From: Comamonas testosteroni
Lineage (GTDB): Bacteria; Pseudomonadota; Gammaproteobacteria; Burkholderiales; Burkholderiaceae_C
Assembly (NCBI RefSeq): GCF_014076415.1
Contig: NZ_CP043568.1
Span: 3,410,001 to 3,474,000, forward strand
DNA: 64,000 nt
Reading direction: 5' to 3'
Below the pieces are notes generated by a model. It saw nothing but the letters and a program-made list of their open reading frames with translations. It had not been told where the DNA came from and made no database searches. Positions 46,242-54,957 of this stretch are shown piece after piece. A program made the position numbers and the translations under genes. Numbering within the stretch: the first letter of the stretch is position 1; each line of letters starts with the position of its first letter.

Positions 46242-47708
46242 CTAAGCTGGAGCCCGTGGCAATGAAAACCGGAACGTGGTGCCCTGTCCGTCACCCTCGA
46301 CAAGATGGATGGAGACTCCGTGCAGCTCCAGCATCTGGTGCACGATTCTCAAGCCCAGGCCTCCGTCGCGGCGGGCACCACCTACGGTAAAGGGACGCCT
46401 GAACAGGCCTTCACGCAACTCTGGCGGGATGCCTGGGCCGGAGTCACTGATAGTCACCTCCAGCTCTTGGCCCACAGCTCTTATGGCTATCCTGATCGCC
46501 CCGCCTTCGGGGGTATAGCGCAGGGCGTTATCCAGCAGATTGCTCAGGACGCGCTCTATCATTCCCAGATCTGCACGAACTGCCGGAAGTTGAGGGGCAA
46601 GGTCCGCCTGCAAGGAGATATGGCGCGACTCTGCCGCAAGCTCGAACTTCTGGAAAACGTCCTGCACCAGATCAACCAGAGAGAATGATTCAAGCTCCGG
46701 CTGCACAAAGCCGTATTCCAGCCTGGCCAGCTCGAACAGGCTTTGGGACAGGGCCCCCACCCTTCGACTCTGGTCAAGCGCAATGCCAAGGTAGCGCCTG
46801 CGCTCTGCAGGCTCCAGGCTAGCATCCTTCAGAAGCAAGGTCTCCAGATACCCATGCAAGGACGACAGCGGTGTGCGCAGATCGTGGGAAATATTCGCGA
46901 TCAATTCCCGGCGCTCCTGATCCTGCCGCGTGAGAGCCTCCCATTGCTCGCTGATGCGCAGCACCATCTGCCGATAGGCAGTGTCCAGCACTGCAATCTC
47001 GTCACGGCTGTGATCGGCCACATCCGGGGAGCGTTCAGGCATCTCGGGAGGAACGCCATGCATGTCAAACTGCCGAACCGACTCGGTCAGACGCCGCAAG
47101 GGACGCGTGATCAAGGTGAAGGCGACAAGGCCCGCAGCGAGACAGAGCAGTCCGACCATGCCAATCGACAGCAGTGCCGTCTTCAACACCGCATCTGCCG
47201 AGCCTCTGGCTGCAAGAAGATCATGGGCCTCACCAAGCAGCACCACATAGATGAAGCCGACTTGCCGCCCGTTTACGCTCAAAGGGGCCGCACTGAAGAC
47301 CTTGCGGCCATCGCGGCTGCGCGGATCATCCCCCAAAATGGGCAGCATCTGTCCATCGATGAATCGATGAACCGGCTCAAGATCGACCCGGTCGCGACGC
47401 AAACGCCCCTCGGGTGCTGCATGACCGGCAATGCGGCCGTCGGGCTCCAGCAGGTAGACCTCCACACTCGGGTTCACCATCATCAGCTGGTTGAAGAGAT
47501 TTCGTACCGCGTCAGGCATCAAGCCATTCGCATCGGTCAGCTGTGCATCGCGAGCAATACTCTCGGCGACGTCTCGGGACAAGGCTTGCACCACCTCCAG
47601 CTCATGCATGCGGTTGGAGCGAAGCTGCAGCCAGGCCGAGGTACCGCTGCAGACCAGGAGCAACAGGGCAAACACGATCGCCAACCGCTGGGTCAGAGTC
47701 AGGTTCAT
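46242..47708 (-). CDS. sensor histidine kinase
   Basis: This 488-residue membrane kinase has an N-terminal helix (about 7-26), a periplasmic sensor region of roughly 140 residues and a second helix near 170-195. A HAMP linker follows, then HisKA with the phosphorylated His in NISHDLRTPLSSLHGYLE (near residue 275), and HATPase_c (NLLDNALRYTPEGGAIRI, DSGPGIPPELREGLF, GLGLRIVHQMLELHG). Its gene overlaps the response regulator by 4 bp. The divergent neighbours are exported methionine sulfoxide reductases, so it may sense oxidised or chlorinated envelope damage, in the way HprS does for MsrPQ. That role is an inference from position. Confidence 0.94.
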   Translation of the reverse strand: MNLTLTQRLAIVFALLLLVCSGTSAWLQLRSNRMHELEVVQALSRDVAESIARDAQLTDANGLMPDAVRNLFNQLMMVNPSVEVYLLEPDGRIAGHAAPEGRLRRDRVDLEPVHRFIDGQMLPILGDDPRSRDGRKVFSAAPLSVNGRQVGFIYVVLLGEAHDLLAARGSADAVLKTALLSIGMVGLLCLAAGLVAFTLITRPLRRLTESVRQFDMHGVPPEMPERSPDVADHSRDEIAVLDTAYRQMVLRISEQWEALTRQDQERRELIANISHDLRTPLSSLHGYLETLLLKDASLEPAERRRYLGIALDQSRRVGALSQSLFELARLEYGFVQPELESFSLVDLVQDVFQKFELAAESRHISLQADLAPQLPAVRADLGMIERVLSNLLDNALRYTPEGGAIRIAIRAVGQELEVTISDSGPGIPPELREGLFRRPFTVGGARRDGGLGLRIVHQMLELHGVSIHLVEGDGQGTTFRFSLPRAPA

Positions 47709-48421
47709 TCGCCCTCTCCAGTTTCAGCGAACTTGTAGCCGCGCCCCCAGACCGTGAGGATCCGCGTCGGCTGTGCTGGATTGACCTCCACCTTGGCACG
47801 AAGCCGGTTGATATGGGTGTTGACGGTGTGCTCGTAACCCTCGTGCTGATAGCCCCAGACCGCATTGAGCAGGTCCATACGCGAAAACACCTTGCCGGAC
47901 TGGCGAGCAAAGAAATACAGAAGATCGAACTCACGGGGCGTGAGATCGAGACGGCGTCCGTTAAGACATGCATCTCTTGCCACCGGATCCATGACCAGCC
48001 CATTGACCGACAGGCTGCCCGACTCCAGGCGCGCACTCTGAGCCAGGGCATCGACCCGGCGCAGCAGAGCCTTCACCCGCGCCACGAGTTCCAGAACGGA
48101 AAACGGCTTGGCCAGATAGTCGTCCGCGCCGATCTCCAGCCCCAGAATGCGATGTACCTCACTGGAGCGGGCGCTGATGATGATGATCGGCGTGTAGCGT
48201 GTCATGGCACGCGCACGCCTGCATATCTCCAAGCCGTCCACGCCAGGCAACATCAGATCCAGCACCAGCGCATCCCAGCCACCGCGCTCCAGATGCGCGA
48301 GGCCGTCATCGCCACGGGCGCAATGCACCACCTCCAGCCCCTCGTCCCGAAGGTGGAGCGAAAGCAGATCGGCGATGTGGGCGTCGTCCTCGACCAGCAG
48401 AATGCGACGGGCGATAGTCAT
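47705..48421 (-). CDS. OmpR-family response regulator
   Basis: This is a 238-residue two-domain regulator. The receiver has the acidic pair EDD (11-13), phospho-acceptor Asp55 (LVLDLMLPG) and conserved Lys in YLAKPFSVLELVARV. The OmpR winged helix follows (LTPREFDLLYFFARQSGKVFSRMDLLNAVWGY ... VNTHINRLRAKVE). The start at 48421 is chosen over one 13 codons upstream because it gives MTIARRILLVEDD. It is co-transcribed with the kinase and divergent from msrB. Confidence 0.94.
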   Translation of the reverse strand: MTIARRILLVEDDAHIADLLSLHLRDEGLEVVHCARGDDGLAHLERGGWDALVLDLMLPGVDGLEICRRARAMTRYTPIIIISARSSEVHRILGLEIGADDYLAKPFSVLELVARVKALLRRVDALAQSARLESGSLSVNGLVMDPVARDACLNGRRLDLTPREFDLLYFFARQSGKVFSRMDLLNAVWGYQHEGYEHTVNTHINRLRAKVEVNPAQPTRILTVWGRGYKFAETGEGE

Positions 48422-48474
48422 GAGTAATAAGGTCTCCGGCAGGGACGGTTGATGCAGCACTGTGGAGCACAGCC

Positions 48475-48521
48475 ACGTGATTTCACATTGTGCTCAAACT
48501 GCTCGCATGGAGTTATCACGT
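48475..48521. promoter_or_regulatory. inverted repeat in the divergent regulator/msr promoter region
   Basis: ACGTGAT (48475-48481) and ATCACGT (48515-48521) are perfect 7-bp arms 33 nt apart, in the 177-bp gap between the response regulator and msrB. A short CTGTG-GAG-CACAG repeat lies just to its left. Either may bind a regulator; OmpR-type regulators normally use direct repeats, so this is tentative. Confidence 0.35.
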
Positions 48522-48598
48522 TTTTTTTAACTTTGCGTGAGGACTTCGGGATCGCCACTCCATAAGCTCGATGTCATCGAACCCAGAAAGCCGATGCC

Positions 48599-49090
48599 AT
48601 GACCACCCGACGCCATATGCTGCTGGGCGCAGCAGCCTCCGCCGCCGCGCTTGCCACCGGAATCTTCCAGCGCCATGCGACTGCAGCGACAGAGACCTTC
48701 GAAATCAGCTACACCGATGCCCAGTGGCGTGCCCGGCTCAGTCCTCAGCAATATGCGGTGCTGCGCCAGGAGGCGACGGAGCCGCCCGGCAGCAGCCCGC
48801 TCAACAAGGAGCATCGTCCTGGAACATTTTCCTGCGCCGGCTGTTCCTTGCCCTTGTTTGCCTCCTCCACCAAGTTCGACAGTGGCACCGGCTGGCCCAG
48901 TTTCTGGAAGCCGCTGGACAACGCCGTCGCCACCCGAAAGGACCGAAGCTACGGCATGGTGCGTGTCGAAGCGCACTGCCGGCGCTGTGGCGGTCACCTT
49001 GGCCATGTATTCGAAGACGGACCAGCTCCTACTGGTCTGCGCTACTGCATGAATGGCCTTGCCTTGGCTTTCACGCCCAAACCCGCCTGA
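48599..49090 (+). CDS. msrB: exported peptide-methionine (R)-S-oxide reductase MsrB
   Basis: This 163-residue MsrB has a Tat-type leader TTRRHMLLGAAASAAALATG, so it acts in the periplasm. It reduces methionine-R-sulfoxide in proteins. The zinc-binding cysteine pairs are CAGC and CRRC. The active site sits in HVFEDGPAPTGLRYCMN, with the catalytic Cys in RYC. SGTGWPSFWKP is the substrate-side motif. Its reductant is probably the thioredoxin-like domain of the DipZ-like protein encoded 13 bp downstream. Most bacterial MsrB are cytoplasmic; this exported form belongs to an envelope repair operon. Confidence 0.94.
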   Translation: MTTRRHMLLGAAASAAALATGIFQRHATAATETFEISYTDAQWRARLSPQQYAVLRQEATEPPGSSPLNKEHRPGTFSCAGCSLPLFASSTKFDSGTGWPSFWKPLDNAVATRKDRSYGMVRVEAHCRRCGGHLGHVFEDGPAPTGLRYCMNGLALAFTPKPA

Positions 49091-49103
49091 GGAGAAGCAA
49101 GCC

Positions 49104-50936
49104 ATGCTGCTGATCGTCCTTGCCTATCTGGGTGGTGTGCTGACCATCGTCAGCCCCTGCATCCTGCCCGTGCTGCCTTTTGTGTTCTCTCGCGCGAACC
49201 AGCCCTTTGTGCGCAACGGCCTGCCATTGCTGGCTGGCATGGCATTGACCTTTGCGATCGTTGCCTCTCTCGCCGCCATAGGCGGCGGCTGGGTGGTGGC
49301 TGCCAATCAGTATGGCCGCTGGCTGGCACTGGCTCTGGTGGCGGTTTTCGGGCTGACACTGCTGCTGCCGCATCTGTCGGAACGGTTGACCCGCCCATTG
49401 GTGGCTGTCGGCGCACGCCTGTCGGAGTCGGCACAGATCGGCGGCGCACCGCAAATAGGATCCTCTGTCATGCTGGGAATCGCGACGGGGCTTCTATGGG
49501 CTCCATGCGCCGGACCCATCCTGGGACTGATACTGACCGGTGCGGCCCTGCAGGGCGCCAACACCACCTCGACCCTGCTGCTGCTGGCCTACGCAGCCGG
49601 GGCCGCGACTTCCATGGCCGCAGCTCTGCTGCTCGGCGGTCGGGTATTTGCCGCGCTCAAGCGCTCGCTGGGTGCCGGTGAATGGGTGCGGCGCGGTCTC
49701 GGGGCAGCCATGCTCGCGGGCGTGGCTGCCATCGCCCTGGGGGTCGATACCGGCGTACTGGCCCGACTGTCAACCGCCTCCACCGGTGGCCTGGAGCAGA
49801 AACTGGTCGAGCGCCTGAACCAGCCTCATGGCGAAGACCCCAGGACCATGCGTGGCAATCCGGGCACGATGATGCAGGGACCATCCCTAGCACCTGCTGA
49901 AGGGGCTGCCATGATGTCTGCAGGAGCTGCAATGCGCATGAGCGGACCATCGAGTGCAGCTCCTGCGCTGCCCGATGAAGGCATCGCACCGTCCCTTGGC
50001 GGAGCGACCCAATGGCTCAACTCCAAGCCTCTGAGCGGGCAAGACCTGCGTGGCAAGGTGGTGCTGGTGGATTTCTGGACCTACTCCTGCATCAACTGCC
50101 TGCGCACCCTTCCCTATGTGAAGGCCTGGGCCGAAAAATACCGCGACCAGGGCCTGATTGTGATTGGTGTGCACGCACCCGAGTTCGCTTTTGAGCGCGA
50201 CATCGGCAACGTGAGCAAGGCCATGAAAGACCTGGGCATCAACTATCCGGTGGCCGTTGACAACCAGTATGCAATCTGGCGCGCATTCAAGAACCAGTAT
50301 TGGCCTGCTCACTACTTCATCGATGCCACGGGACGCATCCGCCACCACCACTTTGGCGAAGGCGGCTACGCGGAATCGGAACGGGTGATACAGCAGCTTC
50401 TCCAAGAAGCGGGCAGCTCCCAGTCGGCCATGGGCCTGACGGAGGTAGATGCCGGGGGCGTGCAACTGGCCGCCAACATGGATGAGGTCGCATCTCCCGA
50501 GACCTATCTGGGTTATGAGCGTGCCGAGAACTTTCTCTCCACACCCAAGGCCGTTCCCGACAGGGCGGCAACCTATCTGGAACCGGAACGGCCCAGGCTG
50601 AACACCTGGGGCCTTGCCGGGCAATGGATGGTTGGAGCGGAAAGCGCCTTGCTGACCGGACCATCGGGCCGCATCGTCTACCGGTTCAAGGCGCGGGACC
50701 TGCACCTGGTGCTGAGCCCGGGCCCTGACGGAAAGCCCGTGCGCTTCAAAGTCCGCATTGACGGCAAACCACCCGGCACCGCCCACGGTGTGGACGTGTC
50801 CGCTGACGGCAGCGGCACTGTCACCGGCCAGCGGCTTTACCAGTTGGTGCGCCAGTCCGGAGTCATTACCGAGCATACCTTCAGCATCGAGTTCCTGGAC
50901 AGCGGCGTTTCTGCCTATGCCTTCACTTTCGGATAG
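49104..50936 (+). CDS. DipZ-like protein: CcdA membrane domain plus thioredoxin-like domain
   Basis: This is a 610-residue fusion. A CcdA/DsbD-type membrane domain has conserved cysteines in VSPCILPVLP and LLWAPCAGPILG (about residues 1-235). A low-complexity Met/Pro/Ala linker follows. A periplasmic TlpA-like thioredoxin domain carries the CINC redox pair in WTYSCINCLRTLPY, and a C-terminal beta-rich domain (about 460-610) is of the kind seen in mycobacterial DipZ. It should pass electrons from cytoplasmic thioredoxin across the membrane. Neighbours suggest the receivers are exported MsrB and MsrA. The ATG at 49104 has a GAGGAG site; the longer frame upstream belongs to msrB. Confidence 0.93.
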   Translation: MLLIVLAYLGGVLTIVSPCILPVLPFVFSRANQPFVRNGLPLLAGMALTFAIVASLAAIGGGWVVAANQYGRWLALALVAVFGLTLLLPHLSERLTRPLVAVGARLSESAQIGGAPQIGSSVMLGIATGLLWAPCAGPILGLILTGAALQGANTTSTLLLLAYAAGAATSMAAALLLGGRVFAALKRSLGAGEWVRRGLGAAMLAGVAAIALGVDTGVLARLSTASTGGLEQKLVERLNQPHGEDPRTMRGNPGTMMQGPSLAPAEGAAMMSAGAAMRMSGPSSAAPALPDEGIAPSLGGATQWLNSKPLSGQDLRGKVVLVDFWTYSCINCLRTLPYVKAWAEKYRDQGLIVIGVHAPEFAFERDIGNVSKAMKDLGINYPVAVDNQYAIWRAFKNQYWPAHYFIDATGRIRHHHFGEGGYAESERVIQQLLQEAGSSQSAMGLTEVDAGGVQLAANMDEVASPETYLGYERAENFLSTPKAVPDRAATYLEPERPRLNTWGLAGQWMVGAESALLTGPSGRIVYRFKARDLHLVLSPGPDGKPVRFKVRIDGKPPGTAHGVDVSADGSGTVTGQRLYQLVRQSGVITEHTFSIEFLDSGVSAYAFTFG

Positions 50937-50940
50937 CCAT

Positions 50941-51681
50941 ATGAACACACGCATCATCTCACTGGCCGCGTCGAATCGGCGTAGCCTGCTCCAGACACTG
51001 GCCGGCAGCATCGTTTTGCTGGGCGGCGGACTGTTCTGGCAACCGACGGCCTTCTCGGCCGAAGAAGCGGTTCGCCTTCCTGCCCCTTCCCTGGACTCCC
51101 CGGCTACCGGACCGTCCTCGCAACGCGCGATCTTTGCTGGCGGTTGCTTCTGGGGAGTACAGGGCGTGTTCCAGCACGTAAAGGGCGTGCAGCGCGCGGT
51201 CTCCGGCTATAGCGGAGGTGCTGCATCCACCGCCTCCTACGAGCTGGTCAGCCGCGGCAACACCGGCCATGCAGAATCGGTCGAGGTCACCTTCGATCCG
51301 ACCCAGGTGAGCTATGGAACTCTGTTGCAGATATTTTTCTCTGTCGTCCACGATCCCACCCAGCTCAACCGACAGGGTCCGGACACGGGAACGCAGTATC
51401 GCTCGGCAATTTTCGCAACCAGCCCGGCCCAGCTCAAGACAGCGCAGGCCTATATCGCTCAGCTTGACGCAACACACCTGTACCCCAAGCCCATAGTCAC
51501 CCGCCTCGAGGACAAGGCCAGCTTCTATCCGGCCGAGCTCTACCACCAGGATTTCATGACCGAAAACCCGCGTCACCCCTATATCGTCTTCAATGATTTG
51601 CCCAAGGTAAACAACCTCAAGCGCTTCTTCCCAGACCGCTACCGGAGCGAGCCGGTGCTGACCAAGAAAGCGCACCCGTAG
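50941..51681 (+). CDS. msrA: exported peptide-methionine (S)-S-oxide reductase MsrA
   Basis: This 246-residue MsrA has an N-terminal Tat-like leader (SNRRSLLQTLAGSIVLLGGG) and a mature domain starting near residue 60. The catalytic site is FAGGCFWGVQGVFQ. GTQYRSAIF and EDKASFYPAELYHQDF are the other conserved blocks. It reduces methionine-S-sulfoxide, complementing the exported MsrB. It starts 4 bp after the DipZ-like gene and ends the operon. Together the three genes are a split version of the fused TlpA-MsrA-MsrB protein of Neisseria. The 263-bp stretch after it shows no gene. Confidence 0.94.
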   Translation: MNTRIISLAASNRRSLLQTLAGSIVLLGGGLFWQPTAFSAEEAVRLPAPSLDSPATGPSSQRAIFAGGCFWGVQGVFQHVKGVQRAVSGYSGGAASTASYELVSRGNTGHAESVEVTFDPTQVSYGTLLQIFFSVVHDPTQLNRQGPDTGTQYRSAIFATSPAQLKTAQAYIAQLDATHLYPKPIVTRLEDKASFYPAELYHQDFMTENPRHPYIVFNDLPKVNNLKRFFPDRYRSEPVLTKKAHP

Positions 51682-51944
51682 CAGTCTGGCGAAATATGCT
51701 GCAAGCGTGCACCGCACGGAGACCGCTTGCAGCGTACCCACCGAAAATCAGGGCGATCAGCGCCAGCGCCAGCGCCCAGCGTGAAGACCCAGTCTCCCCG
51801 AGAACGGGAAGCCTGACAGGGCATCAGCGCTATGCGCCAGGCTGCGGAGGGTTCACGCCAGGCAGCCATGGATCACCGGAAGCGCAAGACAGCCGTGGCG
51901 CAGCCGCCACGGGGATGCGCAGCAGTTTGCCTACAATTTGATGC

Positions 51945-52439
51945 ATGCAGCAAAGCCCCTCCTCCTCAACCGATGTTGCTGCTGCAGTTGAGCGGCTTGT
52001 CCAGTTGTACGAACAGCTGACCCCTGGCCACCTGCTGCAACTCGACAGCTATTACGCAAGTGATGCGCACTTCAAGGACCCCTTCAATGAAGTGCGTGGT
52101 GTGACAGCCATCGCCGGCATATTCGCCCATATGTTCGACACGCTGCAAGAGCCGCGCTTTGTCGTCACCCAGCGCCTGGTACAGGGCCGGCAGGCTTTCC
52201 TGGCCTGGGAATTTCACTTTCGCTTTCGACGCAGGCGGCCCGGCTCCGAGCAATGCATTCGTGGCGCCACCTTGTTGAATTTCAATGCACAAGGTCTGGT
52301 CTGCCAGCATCGCGATTACTGGGATGCGGCCGAAGAACTCTATGAAAAGCTGCCACTGCTTGGATCCTTGATGCGCTGGCTGCGCAAAGCAGGTTCTGCG
52401 TCCAGGAAGACGCCCCATGCTCACCGTTCATCACCTTGA
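51945..52439 (+). CDS. SnoaL-like / NTF2-fold protein
   Basis: This is a 164-residue protein of the nuclear-transport-factor-2-like fold. The segment LYEQLTPGHLLQLDSYYASDAHFKDPFNEVRGVTAI is the typical first half, and ending DYWDAAEELYEKLPLLGSLMRWLR is the usual tail in the type linked to cyclopropane-lipid operons. The pocket residues and reaction are unknown. In many proteobacteria the same gene sits at the front of the oxidoreductase-DUF1365-cyclopropane synthase operon, which here starts 1.2 kb downstream. It overlaps the decayed GST frame by 23 bp. No strong ribosome site was seen. Confidence 0.82.
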   Translation: MQQSPSSSTDVAAAVERLVQLYEQLTPGHLLQLDSYYASDAHFKDPFNEVRGVTAIAGIFAHMFDTLQEPRFVVTQRLVQGRQAFLAWEFHFRFRRRRPGSEQCIRGATLLNFNAQGLVCQHRDYWDAAEELYEKLPLLGSLMRWLRKAGSASRKTPHAHRSSP

Positions 52440-52758
52440 AACTTCGCTTTCGCAGCGCATGCTCTGGCCGCTTCAGGAGCTCGATGCTCCTTACGAACTG
52501 CGTCGCTGCCAGCGCGATCCCCGGACCCACCTCGCGCCACCGGAGCTCAAGCGCGTGCATCCGCCGGGCAAATCGCCGGTGATCACCGATGTGGAGACAG
52601 CGCTGGCCTTCATGGATGAGCATCTGGCAAAGCATCGCTGGTCTGCAGGCGAGCATCTGAGCATGGCCGACCTCCAGATGAACTCTGCCGTTGAGCATGA
52701 GCGTGCGGCATACCAGCGAGCCTTGAGCAAGAGCGAGCCGGTCATCATGCAATCCTGA
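52417..52758 (+). pseudogene. glutathione S-transferase remnant with internal deletions
   Basis: The 113-residue frame still reads as GST at both ends. The N-terminal thioredoxin-like start (MLTVHHLETSLSQRMLWPLQELDAPYEL ... PPGKSPVITD, residues 1-58) matches GSTs of the HHLE type. It then jumps directly to the C-terminal helix TALAFMDEHLAKHRWSAGEHLSMADLQMN, skipping the rest of the N-domain and much of the helical domain. A second skip near residue 94 leads to AAYQRALSKSEP. A normal member has about 210-230 residues. The reading frame, ATG and AGGAAG site are kept, so deletions were in frame. No GSH-binding core remains, so activity is unlikely. Confidence 0.8.
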
Positions 52759-52840
52759 GCCGGAAACAGACTTCTCCAGACAGCGCTGATTGCCCGTTTC
52801 GAGTGCGCCAGGACTTGGCGTATTTGTTCACGCCGCCCCG

Positions 52841-53479
52841 TCAACCCGCCGCAGCCAGCCCGTCAAACGTGGTACTCGTCACCCAGTCGATGATCTGCGC
52901 ATGCGTGTACTGCCCCGACTCCTTGAGCAGGGCAACGACAGGGTCGCAAGCCCGTGCAAACAGCGTATACAGCACCAGTTCTGGGGGCAGCGCGGCATGC
53001 AGCTGGCCGCTGGTCTGGGCTTCGGTGATCCAGATGCTGAGCCGGTTGCTCAGGGCAATCAGCCGGTCCATATAGGCATCGTTGGATTGCAAAGAAGCAC
53101 TTAGATTCGAGTTCTGTGCCGGCAGCGAAGGCATTTCACCCTCCAGCTGCGTCTGCATGGCCCAGCGCGTCACGGCCTTGAGCTGATCCAGCGGGCGCAT
53201 GGGAGCACCTGTCTCGGCCGCCTGGCTTGCTTCGTCGCGCAAGCCGTCCACGAAGGCCAGGGCACGATCCAGCACGCCGATCATGGCGGCTCCCGCCAGT
53301 TCCTCCTTGGAGGTGAACAGCTTGTAGAGGCTGGCCTTGGCCATGCCGGCTTCGGCAGCGACCTCGTCCACCGTCATGGCGTCATAACCCTTGGTGGCCA
53401 GCAGCCGGTTGACGGCCACCACGATGGCCTGCTCACGCACGCGCTGTATCTGCTGTTTGATGGAGGAGCGGCTTGTCAT
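52841..53479 (-). CDS. TetR/AcrR family transcriptional regulator
   Basis: This is a 212-residue TetR-type regulator with the HTH at about residues 12-60 (REQAIVVAVNRLLATKGYDAMTVDEVAAEAGMAKASLYKLFTSKEELAG) and a helical C-terminal sensor domain. It is divergent from the lipid-modification operon, separated by 140 bp that hold a perfect TGAACT-N4-AGTTCA palindrome. The layout indicates that it represses the operon and itself in response to a lipid or hydrophobic signal. In other bacteria comparable operons are under ECF sigma factors, so a TetR here is notable. Confidence 0.93.
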   Translation of the reverse strand: MTSRSSIKQQIQRVREQAIVVAVNRLLATKGYDAMTVDEVAAEAGMAKASLYKLFTSKEELAGAAMIGVLDRALAFVDGLRDEASQAAETGAPMRPLDQLKAVTRWAMQTQLEGEMPSLPAQNSNLSASLQSNDAYMDRLIALSNRLSIWITEAQTSGQLHAALPPELVLYTLFARACDPVVALLKESGQYTHAQIIDWVTSTTFDGLAAAG

Positions 53480-53551
53480 GGGCTTATTTTAGACCTGATA
53501 GGCCACACCTCATACTAGATAGTGCAAAGTGGAAATGTTTGGTTTATAGTT

Positions 53552-53567
53552 TGAACTCATCAGTTCA
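53552..53567. promoter_or_regulatory. candidate TetR operator TGAACT-N4-AGTTCA
   Basis: This perfect 6-bp inverted repeat with a 4-nt spacer lies in the divergent promoter region between the TetR gene and the FAD oxidoreductase gene, 52 bp before the latter. Size and position match TetR-family operators. Confidence 0.65.
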
Positions 53568-53619
53568 TGATTTGACCTTGCTGGTGCAAACGGACTGATA
53601 AACCAGGAAAGGCATTCGC

Positions 53620-54957
53620 ATGCATCGCATTGCAGTCATAGGGTCTGGGATTGCGGGTCTGGCCGCTGCCCGTCGTCTGACAGGCGCGCCTGGCCAGCAT
53701 CGCGTGACATTGCTGGAAGCGGGCCACCATTTCGGCGGGCATGCCAACACCGTCGATATGACGCTGAATGGCGTGAGCCAGGGTGTGGACACGGGCTTTC
53801 TCGTCTTCAATCACCGTACCTATCCGCTTTTGACGCAGCTGTTCGAAGAGCTGCAGGTGCCTACGGCGGCCGCCGAGATGTCGTTTTCCGTGCAGGTGCC
53901 GCAGGCCGATGGCAGGCCGGGCCTGGAGTGGAGCGGCAGCTCGCTGAACGGCGTATTCGCGCAGCGCCGCAACCTGCTGCGTCCCCGTTTTCTGAAGATG
54001 CTGGCGGAGATCCTGCGCTTCAACCGGCTGGCCACACGCATTGCGCAGGAAGGCGATGAAGCGCGGCTGCGCAGCTCCATCGAAGTCTTTCTGGATGAAC
54101 ACGGCTTCGGTGCCGCCTTCCGCCAGGACTATCTGCTGCCCATGATGGGCTGCATCTGGTCCTGCCCTATTGACCAGATGCTGCGCTTTCCCGTGGCCAC
54201 GCTGATCCGCTTCTGCCACAACCATGGCCTGATCCAGGTCTCCGACCGGCCCCAGTGGTACACCGTGCGGGGCGGCTCGCGCCAGTATGTGCGGCGCATG
54301 CTGGCCGCGCTGCAGCACGATGGCCGCCACGAGGCCCGTCTGAACGCGCCCGTGCTGGGCCTGCGCCGCGTGGAACATGGCGTGTTGCTGCAGATGGCGC
54401 ATGGCACGGAGCACTTCGATGCCGTGGTGCTGGCCTGCCACAGCGACCAGGCCCTGCACCTGCTGGGCCTCGATGCCACGCTGCAGGAGCGCAGCGTGCT
54501 GGGAGCCATCCGCTACCAGCCCAATCAGGCCGTGCTGCACACCGATGCCAGCGTGCTGCCCAGCCGCCAGGCGGCCTGGTCCGCCTGGAACTACGAACGC
54601 GCGGCCGATGCGGGTTGCAACCGGATAGGCGTCTGCCTGCACTATCTGATCAACCGGCTGCAGCCTCTGCCGTGGCAGCAGCCAGTGATGGTCTCCTTGA
54701 ATCCGGTGCGCCCCATCGACGACAGCCAGGTCCACGCGCGCATCGAGTACAGCCACCCTGTGTTCGATCTGGCCGCCATCGAGGCCCAGGGCCAGGTCGC
54801 AGCTCTGCAAGGCCAGCGCCGGACCTGGTTCTGCGGTGCCTGGTGTGGCTACGGCTTTCACGAAGATGGTCTGCGGTCGGGGCTCGACGCGGCCGATGGC
54901 CTGCTGGACGTCTTGCCCAGGCTGCCCGTCAGCCCTGCCATCAGGGGGGCAGCATGA
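53620..54957 (+). CDS. NAD(P)/FAD-dependent oxidoreductase (amine-oxidase-like)
   Basis: This 445-residue flavoprotein is related to phytoene desaturase/amine oxidase folds. The FAD-binding GSGIAGLAAARRL is at residues 8-20, with the acidic residue in LLEAGHHFGGHANTVDM. The ATG has an AGGAAAGG site. It is the first gene of a tightly overlapping operon with DUF1365, a cyclopropane-synthase-family methyltransferase and others. This oxidoreductase-DUF1365-Cfa core is seen in several proteobacteria under light or singlet-oxygen sigma regulons, and related enzymes make modified (for example furan or methylated) fatty acids. The reaction on the acyl chain is inferred, not shown. Confidence 0.9.
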   Translation: MHRIAVIGSGIAGLAAARRLTGAPGQHRVTLLEAGHHFGGHANTVDMTLNGVSQGVDTGFLVFNHRTYPLLTQLFEELQVPTAAAEMSFSVQVPQADGRPGLEWSGSSLNGVFAQRRNLLRPRFLKMLAEILRFNRLATRIAQEGDEARLRSSIEVFLDEHGFGAAFRQDYLLPMMGCIWSCPIDQMLRFPVATLIRFCHNHGLIQVSDRPQWYTVRGGSRQYVRRMLAALQHDGRHEARLNAPVLGLRRVEHGVLLQMAHGTEHFDAVVLACHSDQALHLLGLDATLQERSVLGAIRYQPNQAVLHTDASVLPSRQAAWSAWNYERAADAGCNRIGVCLHYLINRLQPLPWQQPVMVSLNPVRPIDDSQVHARIEYSHPVFDLAAIEAQGQVAALQGQRRTWFCGAWCGYGFHEDGLRSGLDAADGLLDVLPRLPVSPAIRGAA

